DNA of 64,000 nucleotides from Pelomonas saccharophila_A (GTDB lineage: Bacteria > Pseudomonadota > Gammaproteobacteria > Burkholderiales > Burkholderiaceae_C), in contig NZ_JAVDXU010000002.1 in assembly GCF_031458095.1 (NCBI RefSeq), forward strand, positions 682,001-746,000, read 5' to 3'. Below the pieces are notes generated by a model that had not been told where the DNA came from, did not search any database, and saw nothing but the letters and a program-made list of their open reading frames with translations. How positions within the stretch are numbered: the stretch's first letter is position 1; each line of letters begins with the position of its first letter. The position numbers were made by a program, and so were the translations under genes. Below are positions 1 to 7,746 of the stretch, piece after piece.

Positions 1-1171
1 CCAGCAGGGACAGCAGCACGACGACAAAGGCCACGTCGAAGAAGCGCCAGCCGTCCTTCAGGCCGGCGAGCACCGGATAGGTGGCCAGCACGATGGGCAC
101 GGCACCACGCAGGCCCGACCAGGCCACGAAGCACTGCGAGCGCCAGCCAAAGCCCAGCGGCGTCAGGCACAGCATGACGGCCGCGGGCCGGGCGATGAAC
201 ATCAGGCCGGCGGCCAGCAGCAGGGCCGGGCCAATCAGGCGCAAGACCTCGTGCGGCGTGACCAGCAGGCCCAGCAGCAGGAAGAGCACCGCCTGCGCCA
301 GCCAGGTGTAGCCGTTCAACCCGGGCAGGCTCAGCGTGGCTGCCCGTTCGGCGCGGTGGCGCACCAGCAGGCCGGCGACATAGACGGCCAGGAAGCCCGA
401 ACCGCCGCAGCGGTTGGTGATGGCAAACAGCAGAAAGCCCAGGGCGGCCATCAGCAGTGCCATCAGCCCGTCGTGATCGTCGGTGACCGGCAGCTTGCTC
501 ACCCACCAGGCCGCCAGCAGGCCGCCCAGCGCGCCCACCAGCAGCCCCAGGCCGAGCTGCTCGCCGAGCAGCGGCAGCAGGTCGAGCAGGCTGTTCACCT
601 GCGCGTCTCCCGGTTGGCCGAAAGGCGTCAGCCAGGTGATCAGGCCGATGGTCAGCACCATGGCCATGGGGTCGTTGAGGGCCGATTCCACCTCGATGGT
701 GGCCGCCAGGCGCGGCTCCAGGTTCAGCTTGCTGGCACTGAACTGCGCGAACACGGCCGAGGCGTCGGTGGACGACACGGCCGCGCCCAGCAGCAGCCCT
801 TCGGTCCAGGGCATGTCCAAGACGAGCTTCGCGATGCCGGCGACGATGGACGCCGTGACTGCAACGCCCAGCGTGGCCAGCAGGCTGGCCGGCAGCATGG
901 CGCGGCGCACCTCGTTCCAGCGCGTGCGCAGGCCACCGTCGAAGAGGATGAGGGCCAGCGCCAGATTGCCGACAGTGACGGCCAGCCGGTGGTCATCAAA
1001 GGGCAGGCCCAGTGGGCCGTCCACGCCGGTCAGCATGCCGACCGCCATGAAGACGAGCAGATGCGACAGGCCCAGACGGTGGGTGTAGAGGGCGCCGGCG
1101 ATGGCGATGATGACCAGGGCCGCAATGGCCGCCGTCAGCAACTCGGGGCCGGCGGCGGCGCTGTGGATCAC
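1..1171 (-). CDS. nhaP2: K+/H+ antiporter NhaP2/CvrA family (3' end cut by window edge)
   Basis: The reverse strand encodes about 390 N-terminal residues of a polytopic CPA1-type cation/proton antiporter; the rest lies beyond the left edge. Visible family marks are a Gly-Val-Asp-Gly segment near residue 45, LFDGGLRT near residue 75 and the ion-site-like SALNDPMAMVLT near residue 150, set among many hydrophobic helices. NhaP2/CvrA proteins exchange cytoplasmic K+ (or Na+) for protons and normally carry a cytoplasmic regulatory tail, which would be in the missing part. The start is a GTG three bases after the stop of the upstream mechanosensitive channel gene, so the two are probably cotranscribed in an osmotic or ion-homeostasis unit. 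Family assignment is firm; ion specificity is inferred. Confidence 0.85.
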   Translation of the reverse strand, partial: MIHSAAAGPELLTAAIAALVIIAIAGALYTHRLGLSHLLVFMAVGMLTGVDGPLGLPFDDHRLAVTVGNLALALILFDGGLRTRWNEVRRAMLPASLLATLGVAVTASIVAGIAKLVLDMPWTEGLLLGAAVSSTDASAVFAQFSASKLNLEPRLAATIEVESALNDPMAMVLTIGLITWLTPFGQPGDAQVNSLLDLLPLLGEQLGLGLLVGALGGLLAAWWVSKLPVTDDHDGLMALLMAALGFLLFAITNRCGGSGFLAVYVAGLLVRHRAERAATLSLPGLNGYTWLAQAVLFLLLGLLVTPHEVLRLIGPALLLAAGLMFIARPAAVMLCLTPLGFGWRSQCFVAWSGLRGAVPIVLATYPVLAGLKDGWRFFDVAFVVVLLSLL

Positions 1172-1174
1172 GGA

Positions 1175-2314
1175 TCAGCCTGCGGCGGGAATGATGTCGG
1201 GCGCATCGGGCGATGAGCCCTTGCGGGGCACCGCGGGTGCGGCCGGGGCCTGCAGGCCGACGACGTTCACCGTGTTGGTCGTGAACGCCAGGCGGATGCC
1301 GCGCTGCTCCAACTCACGCATCAGCGCCAGGTTCAGCGCCTGCTGGTGGTCCATGTAGACGTCGTAGCTCGGGTCGTTGACGCGGTAGACGACCTCGAAG
1401 TTCAGTGCGCTCTCGCCAAAGCCCTTGAAGTGGGCCCGCACCAGTTCCAGCTTGGGATCGGCCTCGATCAGCGCCTTGACCAGCGGCGGCACGGCGGCCG
1501 CGTCGTCGGCAGAAGCGTCGGCGGTGATGCCGAAGGTGAAGGCCACGCGGCGCGTCTGCAGGCGCTTGAAGTTGGCCACGGTGCGCTTGAGCAGTTCGGC
1601 GTTGGACATGACGATCTGCTCGCCGCCCAGGCTGCGGATGCGCGTCGTCTTCAGGCCCACGCGCTCCACCGTGCCGGTCACATCGCCGACAGTGATGGAG
1701 TCGCCCACCTCGAAGGGCTTGTCCACCGCGATGGCCAGGGACGCGAACAGGTCGCTGAGGATGTTCTGCACGGCCAGGGCCAGGGCGATGCCGCCGATGC
1801 CCAGTGAAGCGACGAAGGCCGTGATGTTGACGCCGAGGTTGGACAGCACGGCCAGCACCACCACCACCCACAGGGCGCCGCGCAGGCCCCAGCTGAGCAG
1901 GGTGGCCGAAGCCGACAGCGCCGCCGTGCCGCCGTGGCGCCTCTGCTGGGCGGTGAGCACCTGGGCCACGGCCTGCTGGGCCCACAGGCCGAGCTGCAGG
2001 GCCACGACGGCAAACCACAGCTGGGACACGCGGCCATGCCAGCGGTCGTCCAGCGGCAGCATGTTCAGGCCCACCAGCAGGCCCACGATCCAGATCAACG
2101 CGCCATTGGTGCGCTCCAGCACGCTGACGAGGCCGTCATCCAGCGTGCTGCTGGTGCGCTGAGACAGCCTGCGCAGCCGTTGCACGACAAAGCGCAGGCC
2201 CAGCTTGATGACGATGAGGGTCAGGGCGCCGGCCAGCACGGCGGGCAGCACGTCGGTCCAGCCCACGTCGGGCCAGGCGGCCTCGGCACGGGCGATCAGC
2301 TCGGTCCAGGTCAT
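1175..2314 (-). CDS. MscS-family small-conductance mechanosensitive channel
   Basis: A 379-residue inner-membrane channel predicted to open under membrane tension and release solutes. Several hydrophobic helices precede the Gly/Ala-rich pore helix and beta domain (about residues 162-215: NITAFVASLGIGGIALALAV, then VDKPFEVGDSITVGDVTGTV), the signature of MscS proteins. The chosen ATG has a good AAGGAG ribosome site seven bases upstream; the frame stays open further upstream, but without a better site. The protein ends in a Pro/Ala-rich tail. The antiporter gene follows after three bases. The paralogue type (MscS, YbdG or YnaI-like) cannot be decided here. Confidence 0.9.
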   Translation of the reverse strand: MTWTELIARAEAAWPDVGWTDVLPAVLAGALTLIVIKLGLRFVVQRLRRLSQRTSSTLDDGLVSVLERTNGALIWIVGLLVGLNMLPLDDRWHGRVSQLWFAVVALQLGLWAQQAVAQVLTAQQRRHGGTAALSASATLLSWGLRGALWVVVVLAVLSNLGVNITAFVASLGIGGIALALAVQNILSDLFASLAIAVDKPFEVGDSITVGDVTGTVERVGLKTTRIRSLGGEQIVMSNAELLKRTVANFKRLQTRRVAFTFGITADASADDAAAVPPLVKALIEADPKLELVRAHFKGFGESALNFEVVYRVNDPSYDVYMDHQQALNLALMRELEQRGIRLAFTTNTVNVVGLQAPAAPAVPRKGSSPDAPDIIPAAG

Positions 2315-2369
2315 CGAGAGACTCCTTCGATCTTCATTCACAGACGGTAGGCGGCGAGAGGCCGTCGGT

Positions 2370-2453
2370 CTGTCAGCCGGCGGCAGCGGGGACTGTGGGC
2401 CTTGGCTGACAGGGGGGCGCCGGACGGCGCCGGACGGGGTGTCGGCTGACACC
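2370..2453. promoter_or_regulatory. inverted repeats in divergent promoter region
   Basis: The 199-base gap between the divergent MscS and DUF2789 genes carries the octamer TGTCAGCC three times: forward at 2371-2378, and as GGCTGACA at 2404-2411 and 2444-2451. The first two form a 9-bp inverted repeat (CTGTCAGCC/GGCTGACAG). The third lies inside the dyad GGTGTC-GGCT-GACACC (2438-2453). A tandem GGCGCCGGAC pair lies between them (about 2416-2435). This looks like an operator region; no binding protein is identifiable. Confidence 0.4.
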
Positions 2454-2513
2454 GGGCGGCAGCGGCGCCGGCTAAGTTCTGCTCATCACCGACCGCCCGT
2501 GAGAGGACGCGCC

Positions 2514-2804
2514 ATGGACACCACCACCCACCATGATCTGCCGGCCCTGTTCTGCCAGCTCGGCCTGCCGGATTCGCCGGCCGAGATCAAGCAGTTCATC
2601 CGCCTGCACCGCCCGCTGCCGCAGACGCTGAACCTGTCGGAGGCGCCGTTCTGGAACGCCAGCCAGGTGGCCTTCATCCGCGAGCAATGGCATCAGGACG
2701 ACGGCGACTGGTGCGGGCAGATCGACCAGCTCAACGCCCTGCTGCGCGAGCATCCGGACCCGGCCGAACTGGCGCAGGCGGCGAACGACAGCGCGGGCGG
2801 ATGA
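2514..2804 (+). CDS. DUF2789 family small protein
   Basis: A 96-residue soluble acidic protein matching the DUF2789 pattern: an N-terminal LPALFCQLGLP segment, then EIKQFIRLHRPLP, then APFWNASQVAFIREQW and a final acidic helix. The family is conserved in Proteobacteria but has no established biochemical role. The ATG follows a GAGAGGA-like ribosome site. Its stop overlaps the start of the esterase gene (ATGA), so the two are translationally coupled. Confidence 0.75.
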   Translation: MDTTTHHDLPALFCQLGLPDSPAEIKQFIRLHRPLPQTLNLSEAPFWNASQVAFIREQWHQDDGDWCGQIDQLNALLREHPDPAELAQAANDSAGG

Positions 2805-3751
2805 GGCAGCCCTCCTGGTCGGCGCTGTTCAATCGCAACGCCGCCCTCTTCAAGCAGGTCGTCCAGCCGCTGCGCGAGCGCCACCGGCCACCCTCTGGCG
2901 CAGGCAGCTGGCTGATGGGCCTGGTGATGGCAACCGACGGGCCGCGCCGCTACTACCTGTTCCGCCCCGCAGGCGTGCGCTTTGGCGAGAAGTTGCCGCT
3001 GCTCGTCATGCTGCACGGCTGCCACCAGGATGCCAAGAGCTTTGCCGACAGCACGCGCATGAATGCCGTCGCCACGCGCGAGCGCTTCCTGGTGCTCTAC
3101 CCGGAGCAGCCCCGGCTGTGCAACGCCCAGGGCTGCTGGAACTGGTTCGAGACCCAGTCAGGCCGTGCCTTCGCGGAGGCGGCCTGGATCATGAAGGCCG
3201 TCGACCAGAGCTGCATGCTGTTCTCAGCCGACCGCGAGCGCGTCGCCGTGGCGGGGCTGTCGGCCGGCGCCAGCATGGCCGCCCTGCTGGCCACGCGCTA
3301 CCCGGATCGCTTCAAGGCCCTGGTCATGCACTCGGGCGTGCCGCCCGGGGCCGCCAGCACGCCCACGTCGGCCGTGCGTGCCATGCAGGGCTGGCGACAG
3401 CCACTGCCCACCGGCGCCAGGCGCGATTGGCCGCCGCTGATGGTCATCCACGGCGATGCCGACCGTGTCGTGTCGGCCCGCAATGCCGGCTCGGCGGCGC
3501 TGATGTGGTCCGAGGCGGCGGGCGCGCAGCAGGAGCCGGCACAGGAACAGCGCCGCGGCAAGCGCTATCCGATGCGGGTGACGCAGTACAAGCGCGCGCG
3601 CGAAGTGGTGGCCACGCTGGTGGAAGTGGACCGCCTGGGCCATGCCTGGAGCGGCGGCGCGGCACGCCAGCGCTTCAGCGACGCCAACGGGCCGGACGCG
3701 TCGCGCATGGTGTGGCGCTTCGTCGCGCGGCAGTTCGGGCCGCCGCATTGA
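2801..3751 (+). CDS. PHB depolymerase family esterase (alpha/beta hydrolase)
   Basis: A 316-residue alpha/beta hydrolase of the esterase_phb / LpqC type. It shows an oxyanion-side LHGCHQDAKSF segment near residue 70, the nucleophile elbow GLSAGAS near residue 150, an acid in HGDADRVV near residue 215 and a histidine in LGHAWSGG near residue 285. Members cleave polyhydroxyalkanoate or other esters. No clear Sec signal is seen at the N-terminus, so an intracellular or non-classically exported enzyme is more likely than a secreted depolymerase. The start overlaps the DUF2789 stop by ATGA. Exact substrate is unknown. Confidence 0.8.
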   Translation: MRQPSWSALFNRNAALFKQVVQPLRERHRPPSGAGSWLMGLVMATDGPRRYYLFRPAGVRFGEKLPLLVMLHGCHQDAKSFADSTRMNAVATRERFLVLYPEQPRLCNAQGCWNWFETQSGRAFAEAAWIMKAVDQSCMLFSADRERVAVAGLSAGASMAALLATRYPDRFKALVMHSGVPPGAASTPTSAVRAMQGWRQPLPTGARRDWPPLMVIHGDADRVVSARNAGSAALMWSEAAGAQQEPAQEQRRGKRYPMRVTQYKRAREVVATLVEVDRLGHAWSGGAARQRFSDANGPDASRMVWRFVARQFGPPH

Positions 3752-3770
3752 CCGGCTTTGGGCGCGGCGC

Positions 3771-3805
3771 TTGCGCTTCATCCGATAATTCGATAATAAT
3801 GGAAT
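3771..3805 (+). promoter_or_regulatory. candidate arsR promoter/operator
   Basis: An AT-rich patch in otherwise GC-rich DNA lies directly before arsR. It has a -35-like TTGCGC (3771-3776), a GATAATAA-like -10 (3792-3799), the direct repeat CGATAAT (3783-3789, 3791-3797) and a short dyad ATTC-N10-GAAT (3788-3805). The -10 lies so close to the arsR ATG (3807) that the transcript may have almost no leader. ArsR autorepression here is expected from the family; the exact site is inferred. Confidence 0.45.
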
Positions 3806-3806
3806 C

Positions 3807-4136
3807 ATGGATGAACAAGCCGTCGTCAAGGCCCTGGCCGCCCTGGCCCAGCCGCTGCGCCTGCAGGTGTTCCGCGCCCTCGTCGTCGTCGGGGACGCGG
3901 GCCTGACGCCCGGGGCCATTCAGGAAGGCCTGGGCGTGGCGCCGGCCACGCTGTCCTTCCACCTGAAGGAGCTGGTCAACGCCGGCCTCGTCACCCAGGA
4001 GCGCGCCAGCCGCAACCTGATCTACCGCGCCCACTACGAGCAGATGAACGGTCTGCTGGGCTATCTGACCGAGAACTGCTGCCAGGGCGCGGCCTGCGCC
4101 GTGCCGAGCGGCGCCAGCGTCCCTTGCTGCGGCTGA
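3807..4136 (+). CDS. arsR: ArsR-family arsenite-responsive repressor
   Basis: A 109-residue winged-helix repressor. The helix-turn-helix with GVAPATLSFHLKELVNAGLV (about residues 45-64) is typical of ArsR. There is no CxC metal site in the recognition helix. Instead the C-terminal tail carries C91-C92, C97 and C107-C108, resembling the C-terminal cysteine site known from Acidithiobacillus ferrooxidans ArsR, so As(III) or Sb(III) is the likely inducer. It heads arsR-arsC-aquaporin, with arsC starting six bases after its stop. Regulator identity is firm; the metalloid site is inferred from cysteine placement. Confidence 0.88.
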   Translation: MDEQAVVKALAALAQPLRLQVFRALVVVGDAGLTPGAIQEGLGVAPATLSFHLKELVNAGLVTQERASRNLIYRAHYEQMNGLLGYLTENCCQGAACAVPSGASVPCCG

Positions 4137-4142
4137 ACGACC

Positions 4143-4646
4143 ATGACCACCCACGTCCTCATCCTCTGCACCCACAACTCCGCCCGCAGCGTCCTCGCCG
4201 AGGGCATGCTCAACCACTGGGCCGGCAAGCTCGGCAAGGACGTGCAGGCCCACAGCGCCGGCAGCGCGCCCAGCGGCCGCATCAATCCCTTGGCCATCGA
4301 GGCGCTGCGCAACGCCGGCGTCGACACGGCCGGCACCCGCAGCAAGAGCTGGGACGAGTTCACGACGCCTGGCGCCGCACCGCTGTCCATCGTCATCACC
4401 GTCTGCGACAGCGCCGCGGCCGAGCAGTGCCCGGTGTTCTTTGGCGGCGGCGGGCAACCGGTGAAGGTGCACTGGGGTTACCCGGACCCGTCCAACGCCG
4501 AGGGTGGCGACGAAGGCAGGCGCCGCGCCTTCGAGCTGACGCGCCAGGCCATCGGCTATCGCATGCTGCAGTTGCTGGCCCTGCCGCTGGCCACGATGGG
4601 CCAAGCCGAGTTGCAGCAGGCCCTCGTCGCGATCTCGAAGTCATGA
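4143..4646 (+). CDS. arsC: arsenate reductase, low-molecular-weight phosphatase type
   Basis: A 167-residue cytoplasmic enzyme that reduces arsenate to arsenite. The P-loop CTHNSAR (C9 to R15, the CX5R motif) sits at the N-terminus, with further redox-candidate cysteines C88 and C96 in VCDSAAAEQC and the late WGYPDPSN acid segment. This is the thioredoxin- or mycothiol-independent phosphatase-fold branch, not the glutaredoxin ArsC of R773. The product must leave the cell, and the next gene, overlapping by ATGA, encodes a channel rather than a pump. Confidence 0.9.
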   Translation: MTTHVLILCTHNSARSVLAEGMLNHWAGKLGKDVQAHSAGSAPSGRINPLAIEALRNAGVDTAGTRSKSWDEFTTPGAAPLSIVITVCDSAAAEQCPVFFGGGGQPVKVHWGYPDPSNAEGGDEGRRRAFELTRQAIGYRMLQLLALPLATMGQAELQQALVAISKS

Positions 4647-5305
4647 GCCTGCAGCGCCGACTCCTGGCCGAAGGCCTTGGCACGGCCCTGCTGCTGGCCG
4701 TCGTCATCGGCTCCGGCGTCATGGCCGAGCGCCTGTCGGGCGGCAATATCGCCCTCGCCCTGCTGGCCAATACCCTGGCCACCGTGGGCGGGCTGTATGT
4801 GCTGATCGAGGTCTTCGGCCCCATCAGCGGCGCCCACTTCAACCCGGCGGTCAGTGCCGTCATGGCGTGGCGCGGCGAGCTGGCGGTGGCCGCCCTGCTG
4901 CCCTATGTCGCCGCCCAGCTCGTTGGCGCCATGCTGGGCGCCTGGCTGGCGCACGCGATGTTCGACATGAGCCTCCTGCAGTTCTCGGCCAAGCTGCGCA
5001 GCGGCACCGGCCAGTGGATCGCCGAGGGCGTCGCGACCTTCGGCCTGCTGCTCGTCATCCTGCGCGCACCGGCGGGCCGCGCCTCGGCCATGGTGGCGGC
5101 CTATATCGGCGCGGCCTACTGGTTCACGGCGTCGACCTCCTTCGCCAACCCGGCCGCCGTGTTCGGCCGCATGTTCAGCGACAGCTTTGCCGGCATTGCG
5201 CCAGCCAGCGCGCCGGGCTTTGTCGCCGCCGAACTGGTCGGCGCGGCACTGGCCGTCGTCGTCGACCGGCTGCTCTCGCAGGCCAAGGCTCCACGCGCGG
5301 CCTGA
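4643..5305 (+). CDS. aquaporin-family channel in ars operon (AqpS-like)
   Basis: A 220-residue six-helix membrane protein of the MIP family with both half-helix motifs: HFNPAVS near residue 65 and FANPAAVFGR near residue 172. The arginine usually directly after the second NPA is displaced, as in wide-pore MIP proteins found in ars operons. In Sinorhizobium meliloti the ars-linked channel AqpS lets arsenite made by ArsC flow out down its gradient; the arsR-arsC-channel order here argues for the same job. No ArsB or Acr3 pump is encoded in the window. A terminator follows at 5322-5345. Confidence 0.85.
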   Translation: MSLQRRLLAEGLGTALLLAVVIGSGVMAERLSGGNIALALLANTLATVGGLYVLIEVFGPISGAHFNPAVSAVMAWRGELAVAALLPYVAAQLVGAMLGAWLAHAMFDMSLLQFSAKLRSGTGQWIAEGVATFGLLLVILRAPAGRASAMVAAYIGAAYWFTASTSFANPAAVFGRMFSDSFAGIAPASAPGFVAAELVGAALAVVVDRLLSQAKAPRAA

Positions 5306-5321
5306 GCAAGGCGCGAACGGC

Positions 5322-5345
5322 ACGGGGCCACGGCCCCGTTTCTTT
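5322..5345 (+). terminator. intrinsic terminator after arsR-arsC-aqp
   Basis: The perfect stem ACGGGGCC / GGCCCCGT with a two-base spacer is followed by TTTCTTT-like thymines. It separates the first arsenic unit from the MarR-led unit. Confidence 0.8.
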
Positions 5346-5353
5346 GACCCAGG

Positions 5354-5420
5354 TAGTTGCTATTGACAACCAAGACTTCGGACCCGACCATGCGCCCAGA
5401 TAGTTGCTATTCACATCCAA
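5354..5420 (+). promoter_or_regulatory. paired 20-bp direct repeats upstream of the MarR gene
   Basis: TAGTTGCTATTGACAACCAA (5354-5373) and TAGTTGCTATTCACATCCAA (5401-5420) match at 18 of 20 positions, are 47 bases apart, and the second abuts the MarR ATG. The first contains the dyad GTTG-N7-CAAC and a TTGACA -35-like hexamer. Two equal sites this close to the start suggest autorepression by the MarR protein; no ribosome site is visible between the second copy and the ATG. Confidence 0.6.
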
Positions 5421-5909
5421 ATGTCCGAATCCTCCGCCGGCAGCCTGTTGCGCGAAGTCGCCCGCATCTACACCCGCGCCCAGCGCGTCGTGGCCGACTG
5501 CTGCCGCACCACCAGCACCCAATGCCATCTGCTGACCGAGCTGGGCCGCGCCGGGCCGCTGCCGCTGTCGGAGTTGGGCACGCGGGTCAGCCTGGAGAAG
5601 AGCTGGGTGTCGCGTGCCGTGGAGGCCATGGCAGCCCGTGGGCTGGTGAGCAAGGAGCCGAACCCGCAAGACGCAAGGAGCTGGCTCGTCACGCTCACCG
5701 CCGACGGCGAGCGCACCGTCCATGAGCTGAACCGCAGCCTCGATGACCACGCCGAATCCCTGCTGGCCGCCTTGAGCCCGCGGGAGCGTGACGCCGTCGA
5801 AACCTCTTTGCTGACCCTCCTGAAGGCCTTGCGCGAAGACGCCGCAGCGATGTGCTGCCTGCCGCCAGAGCCGAAGGAGCCCACCCAGGATTCCAAATCA
5901 TGTTGCTGA
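5421..5909 (+). CDS. MarR-family regulator with paired-cysteine tail
   Basis: A 162-residue winged-helix regulator. The DNA-binding core LSELGTRVSLEKSWVSRAVEAM is followed by a wing (LVSKEPNPQDARSWLVTLT) and a dimerisation helix, as in MarR proteins. Unusual features are the cysteine pairs C27-C28 near the N-terminus and C145-C146 and C161-C162 in the tail, the last pair ending the protein. Two 20-bp repeats lie directly upstream. Its final codons overlap the start of the fusion flavoprotein gene by ten bases. It probably controls genes 5421-9461; a trivalent arsenical as inducer is an inference from cysteines and context. Confidence 0.8.
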   Translation: MSESSAGSLLREVARIYTRAQRVVADCCRTTSTQCHLLTELGRAGPLPLSELGTRVSLEKSWVSRAVEAMAARGLVSKEPNPQDARSWLVTLTADGERTVHELNRSLDDHAESLLAALSPRERDAVETSLLTLLKALREDAAAMCCLPPEPKEPTQDSKSCC

Positions 5910-7744
5910 ACCCGAATATCTCGCTGCGCCAGGCCGGCGCCTCCGACTGGCCCGCCGTCCAGGCCCTGTTGCTGGCCAACAAGCTGCCCACCGAGGGCGC
6001 CCAGGCGCATCTGTCCACCTATCTGCTTGCCGTCAGCGGTGGCGAAGTCGTCGGCTGCGCCGGTGCCGAGGTCTACGGCTCCGTCGCCCTGCTGCGCTCG
6101 GTCGCCATCGCGCCCGGATTGCAAAAGCAGGGCATAGGCCGGCTGCTCGTCGAGCGCCTGCTGCAGGAAGCCCGCTTGCGCGACATCTCGGCCCTCTACC
6201 TGCTGACGGTCACCGCGCCCGAGTACTTTGCGCAGTACGGCTTCAAGCGCATCAAGATCGAGGATGCCCCGCAGGCGCTGAAGGCCTCGGCCGAGTTCCA
6301 GGGCGCCTGCCCGGCCTGTGCGGCGCTGATGACGCTGGCACTGCGCGACGCGCCAGTCGCCGATGCCGGCCTGCCCGCGGCCGTGCTGGGCGCCGGCCCC
6401 GTCGGCCTGGCCGCGGTGGCCCAGCTGGTGGAGCGCGGCCTGCCCTTCGTGGTGCTGGAAGCTGGCGAGCAAGTCGGTGCCAACCTGCGCGATTACGGCC
6501 ATGTGCAGCTGTTCTCGCCCTGGCAATACGACATCGACCACGCCATGGCCCGGCTGCTGGCACCGACCGGCTGGACCGCACCGCCGGCTGCCGAACTGCC
6601 GCGCGCCGGCGAGATCGTCGAGCGCGTGCTGCAGCCTTTTGCCACCCTGCCCGAGGTGGCGCCCTTCATCAAGCTGGGTGCTCGCGTGCTCGCGGTGAGC
6701 CGCGAGGGTTTCGACAAGGTCAAGAGCGCCGGCCGCGAGCAGGCGGCCTTCCTGGTTCGCTACGCGCAGGACGGCGAGGTGCAGGAGCTGCGCGCCCGCG
6801 CCGTCATCGATGCGACCGGTACCTGGAACCAGCCCAACCCGATCGGCGCCAACGGGCTGCAGGCCATCGGCGAGGCCCAGGCGCGCGACCGCATCTTCTA
6901 CGGCATCCCCGACGTGGCGGGCTCGCTGCGCAGCCGCTATGAAGGCCGGCGCACGCTGGTCGTCGGCGCCGGCCACTCCGCCGCGAACGCGCTGCTGGCC
7001 CTGGCCGAACTGGCCAGGCAATCACCGGGCACGCAGCTCGCGTGGGCGGTCCGGTCACCCGCCCTGCAGCGCGTCTTTGGCGGCGGCGATGCGGACGCCT
7101 TGCCCGCGCGCGGTGCCCTGGGCGCCTCGCTGCGCCGGCTGCGCGATGGCGGCGCGCTGGAGTTCTTCGGCGGTCTGCGCGTCACGCGCATCGAGCGCGT
7201 GGGCGAGCAGTTGCGCGTGCACGGGCTCGATGCGAAGCAGCAGCCAGTCGTCGTGGATGGCATCGACGAAATCATCTGCGCCACCGGCCAACGCCCCGAC
7301 CTGACCATCACCAGTGAGCTGCGCCTGAAGCTCGACCCGTGGCTGGAATCGACCGAGGCCCTGGGCCCGCTGATCGATCCGAATCTGCACAGCTGCGGCA
7401 CGGTGCGCCCGCATGGCCATCGCGAACTGGCCCACCCCGAGCCGGGCTTCTACACCGTCGGCGTGAAGAGTTATGGCCGCGCGCCGACCTTCCTGATGGC
7501 CACCGGCTTCGAGCAGGCGCGCTCCGTCGTCGCCGCCATCGCCGGCGATGGAGTGGCGGCGGATCGGGTGGAGCTGGAGCTGCCGGAGACGGGGGTGTGC
7601 TCGGTCAGCCTGGCGGCCGAGGGCGCTGCGGGCAGTTGCTGCGGTCCGGCGCCGGAACCGGTGGCCGTGGCCGCGCCCAAGCGGAGCTGCGGGCCCAAGC
7701 CCTTGCCCGAAACCGAACCGCGGGCCTCGCGCTGCTGCGGTTGA
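5900..7744 (+). CDS. ArsN2-like N-acetyltransferase fused to FAD-dependent oxidoreductase
   Basis: A 614-residue two-domain protein. Residues about 8-150 are a GNAT acetyltransferase of the ArsN2 type: ALLRSVAIAPGLQKQGIGRL for acetyl-CoA binding, then LYLLTVTAPEYFAQYGF. Residues about 155-560 are a flavoprotein with an FAD motif (VLGAGPVGLAAV), an NAD(P) motif (VVGAGHSAANAL) and a late ICATGQRPD segment, like the flavin monooxygenase/disulfide reductase class found in ars islands. The last 50 residues are cysteine-rich (C567, C580-C581, C597, C612-C613). The ATG at 5900 overlaps the MarR stop; an earlier in-frame start is less likely. Likely role: modify and oxidise an organoarsenical; the reaction itself is unknown. 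Confidence 0.8.
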   Translation: MLLNPNISLRQAGASDWPAVQALLLANKLPTEGAQAHLSTYLLAVSGGEVVGCAGAEVYGSVALLRSVAIAPGLQKQGIGRLLVERLLQEARLRDISALYLLTVTAPEYFAQYGFKRIKIEDAPQALKASAEFQGACPACAALMTLALRDAPVADAGLPAAVLGAGPVGLAAVAQLVERGLPFVVLEAGEQVGANLRDYGHVQLFSPWQYDIDHAMARLLAPTGWTAPPAAELPRAGEIVERVLQPFATLPEVAPFIKLGARVLAVSREGFDKVKSAGREQAAFLVRYAQDGEVQELRARAVIDATGTWNQPNPIGANGLQAIGEAQARDRIFYGIPDVAGSLRSRYEGRRTLVVGAGHSAANALLALAELARQSPGTQLAWAVRSPALQRVFGGGDADALPARGALGASLRRLRDGGALEFFGGLRVTRIERVGEQLRVHGLDAKQQPVVVDGIDEIICATGQRPDLTITSELRLKLDPWLESTEALGPLIDPNLHSCGTVRPHGHRELAHPEPGFYTVGVKSYGRAPTFLMATGFEQARSVVAAIAGDGVAADRVELELPETGVCSVSLAAEGAAGSCCGPAPEPVAVAAPKRSCGPKPLPETEPRASRCCG

Positions 7745-7746
7745 CG

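Noticed and set aside
5468..7021. A 517-codon minus-strand frame across the MarR and fusion genes
   Set aside because: It is antisense to two well-supported genes joined by an overlap, and its composition is that of a shadow frame.
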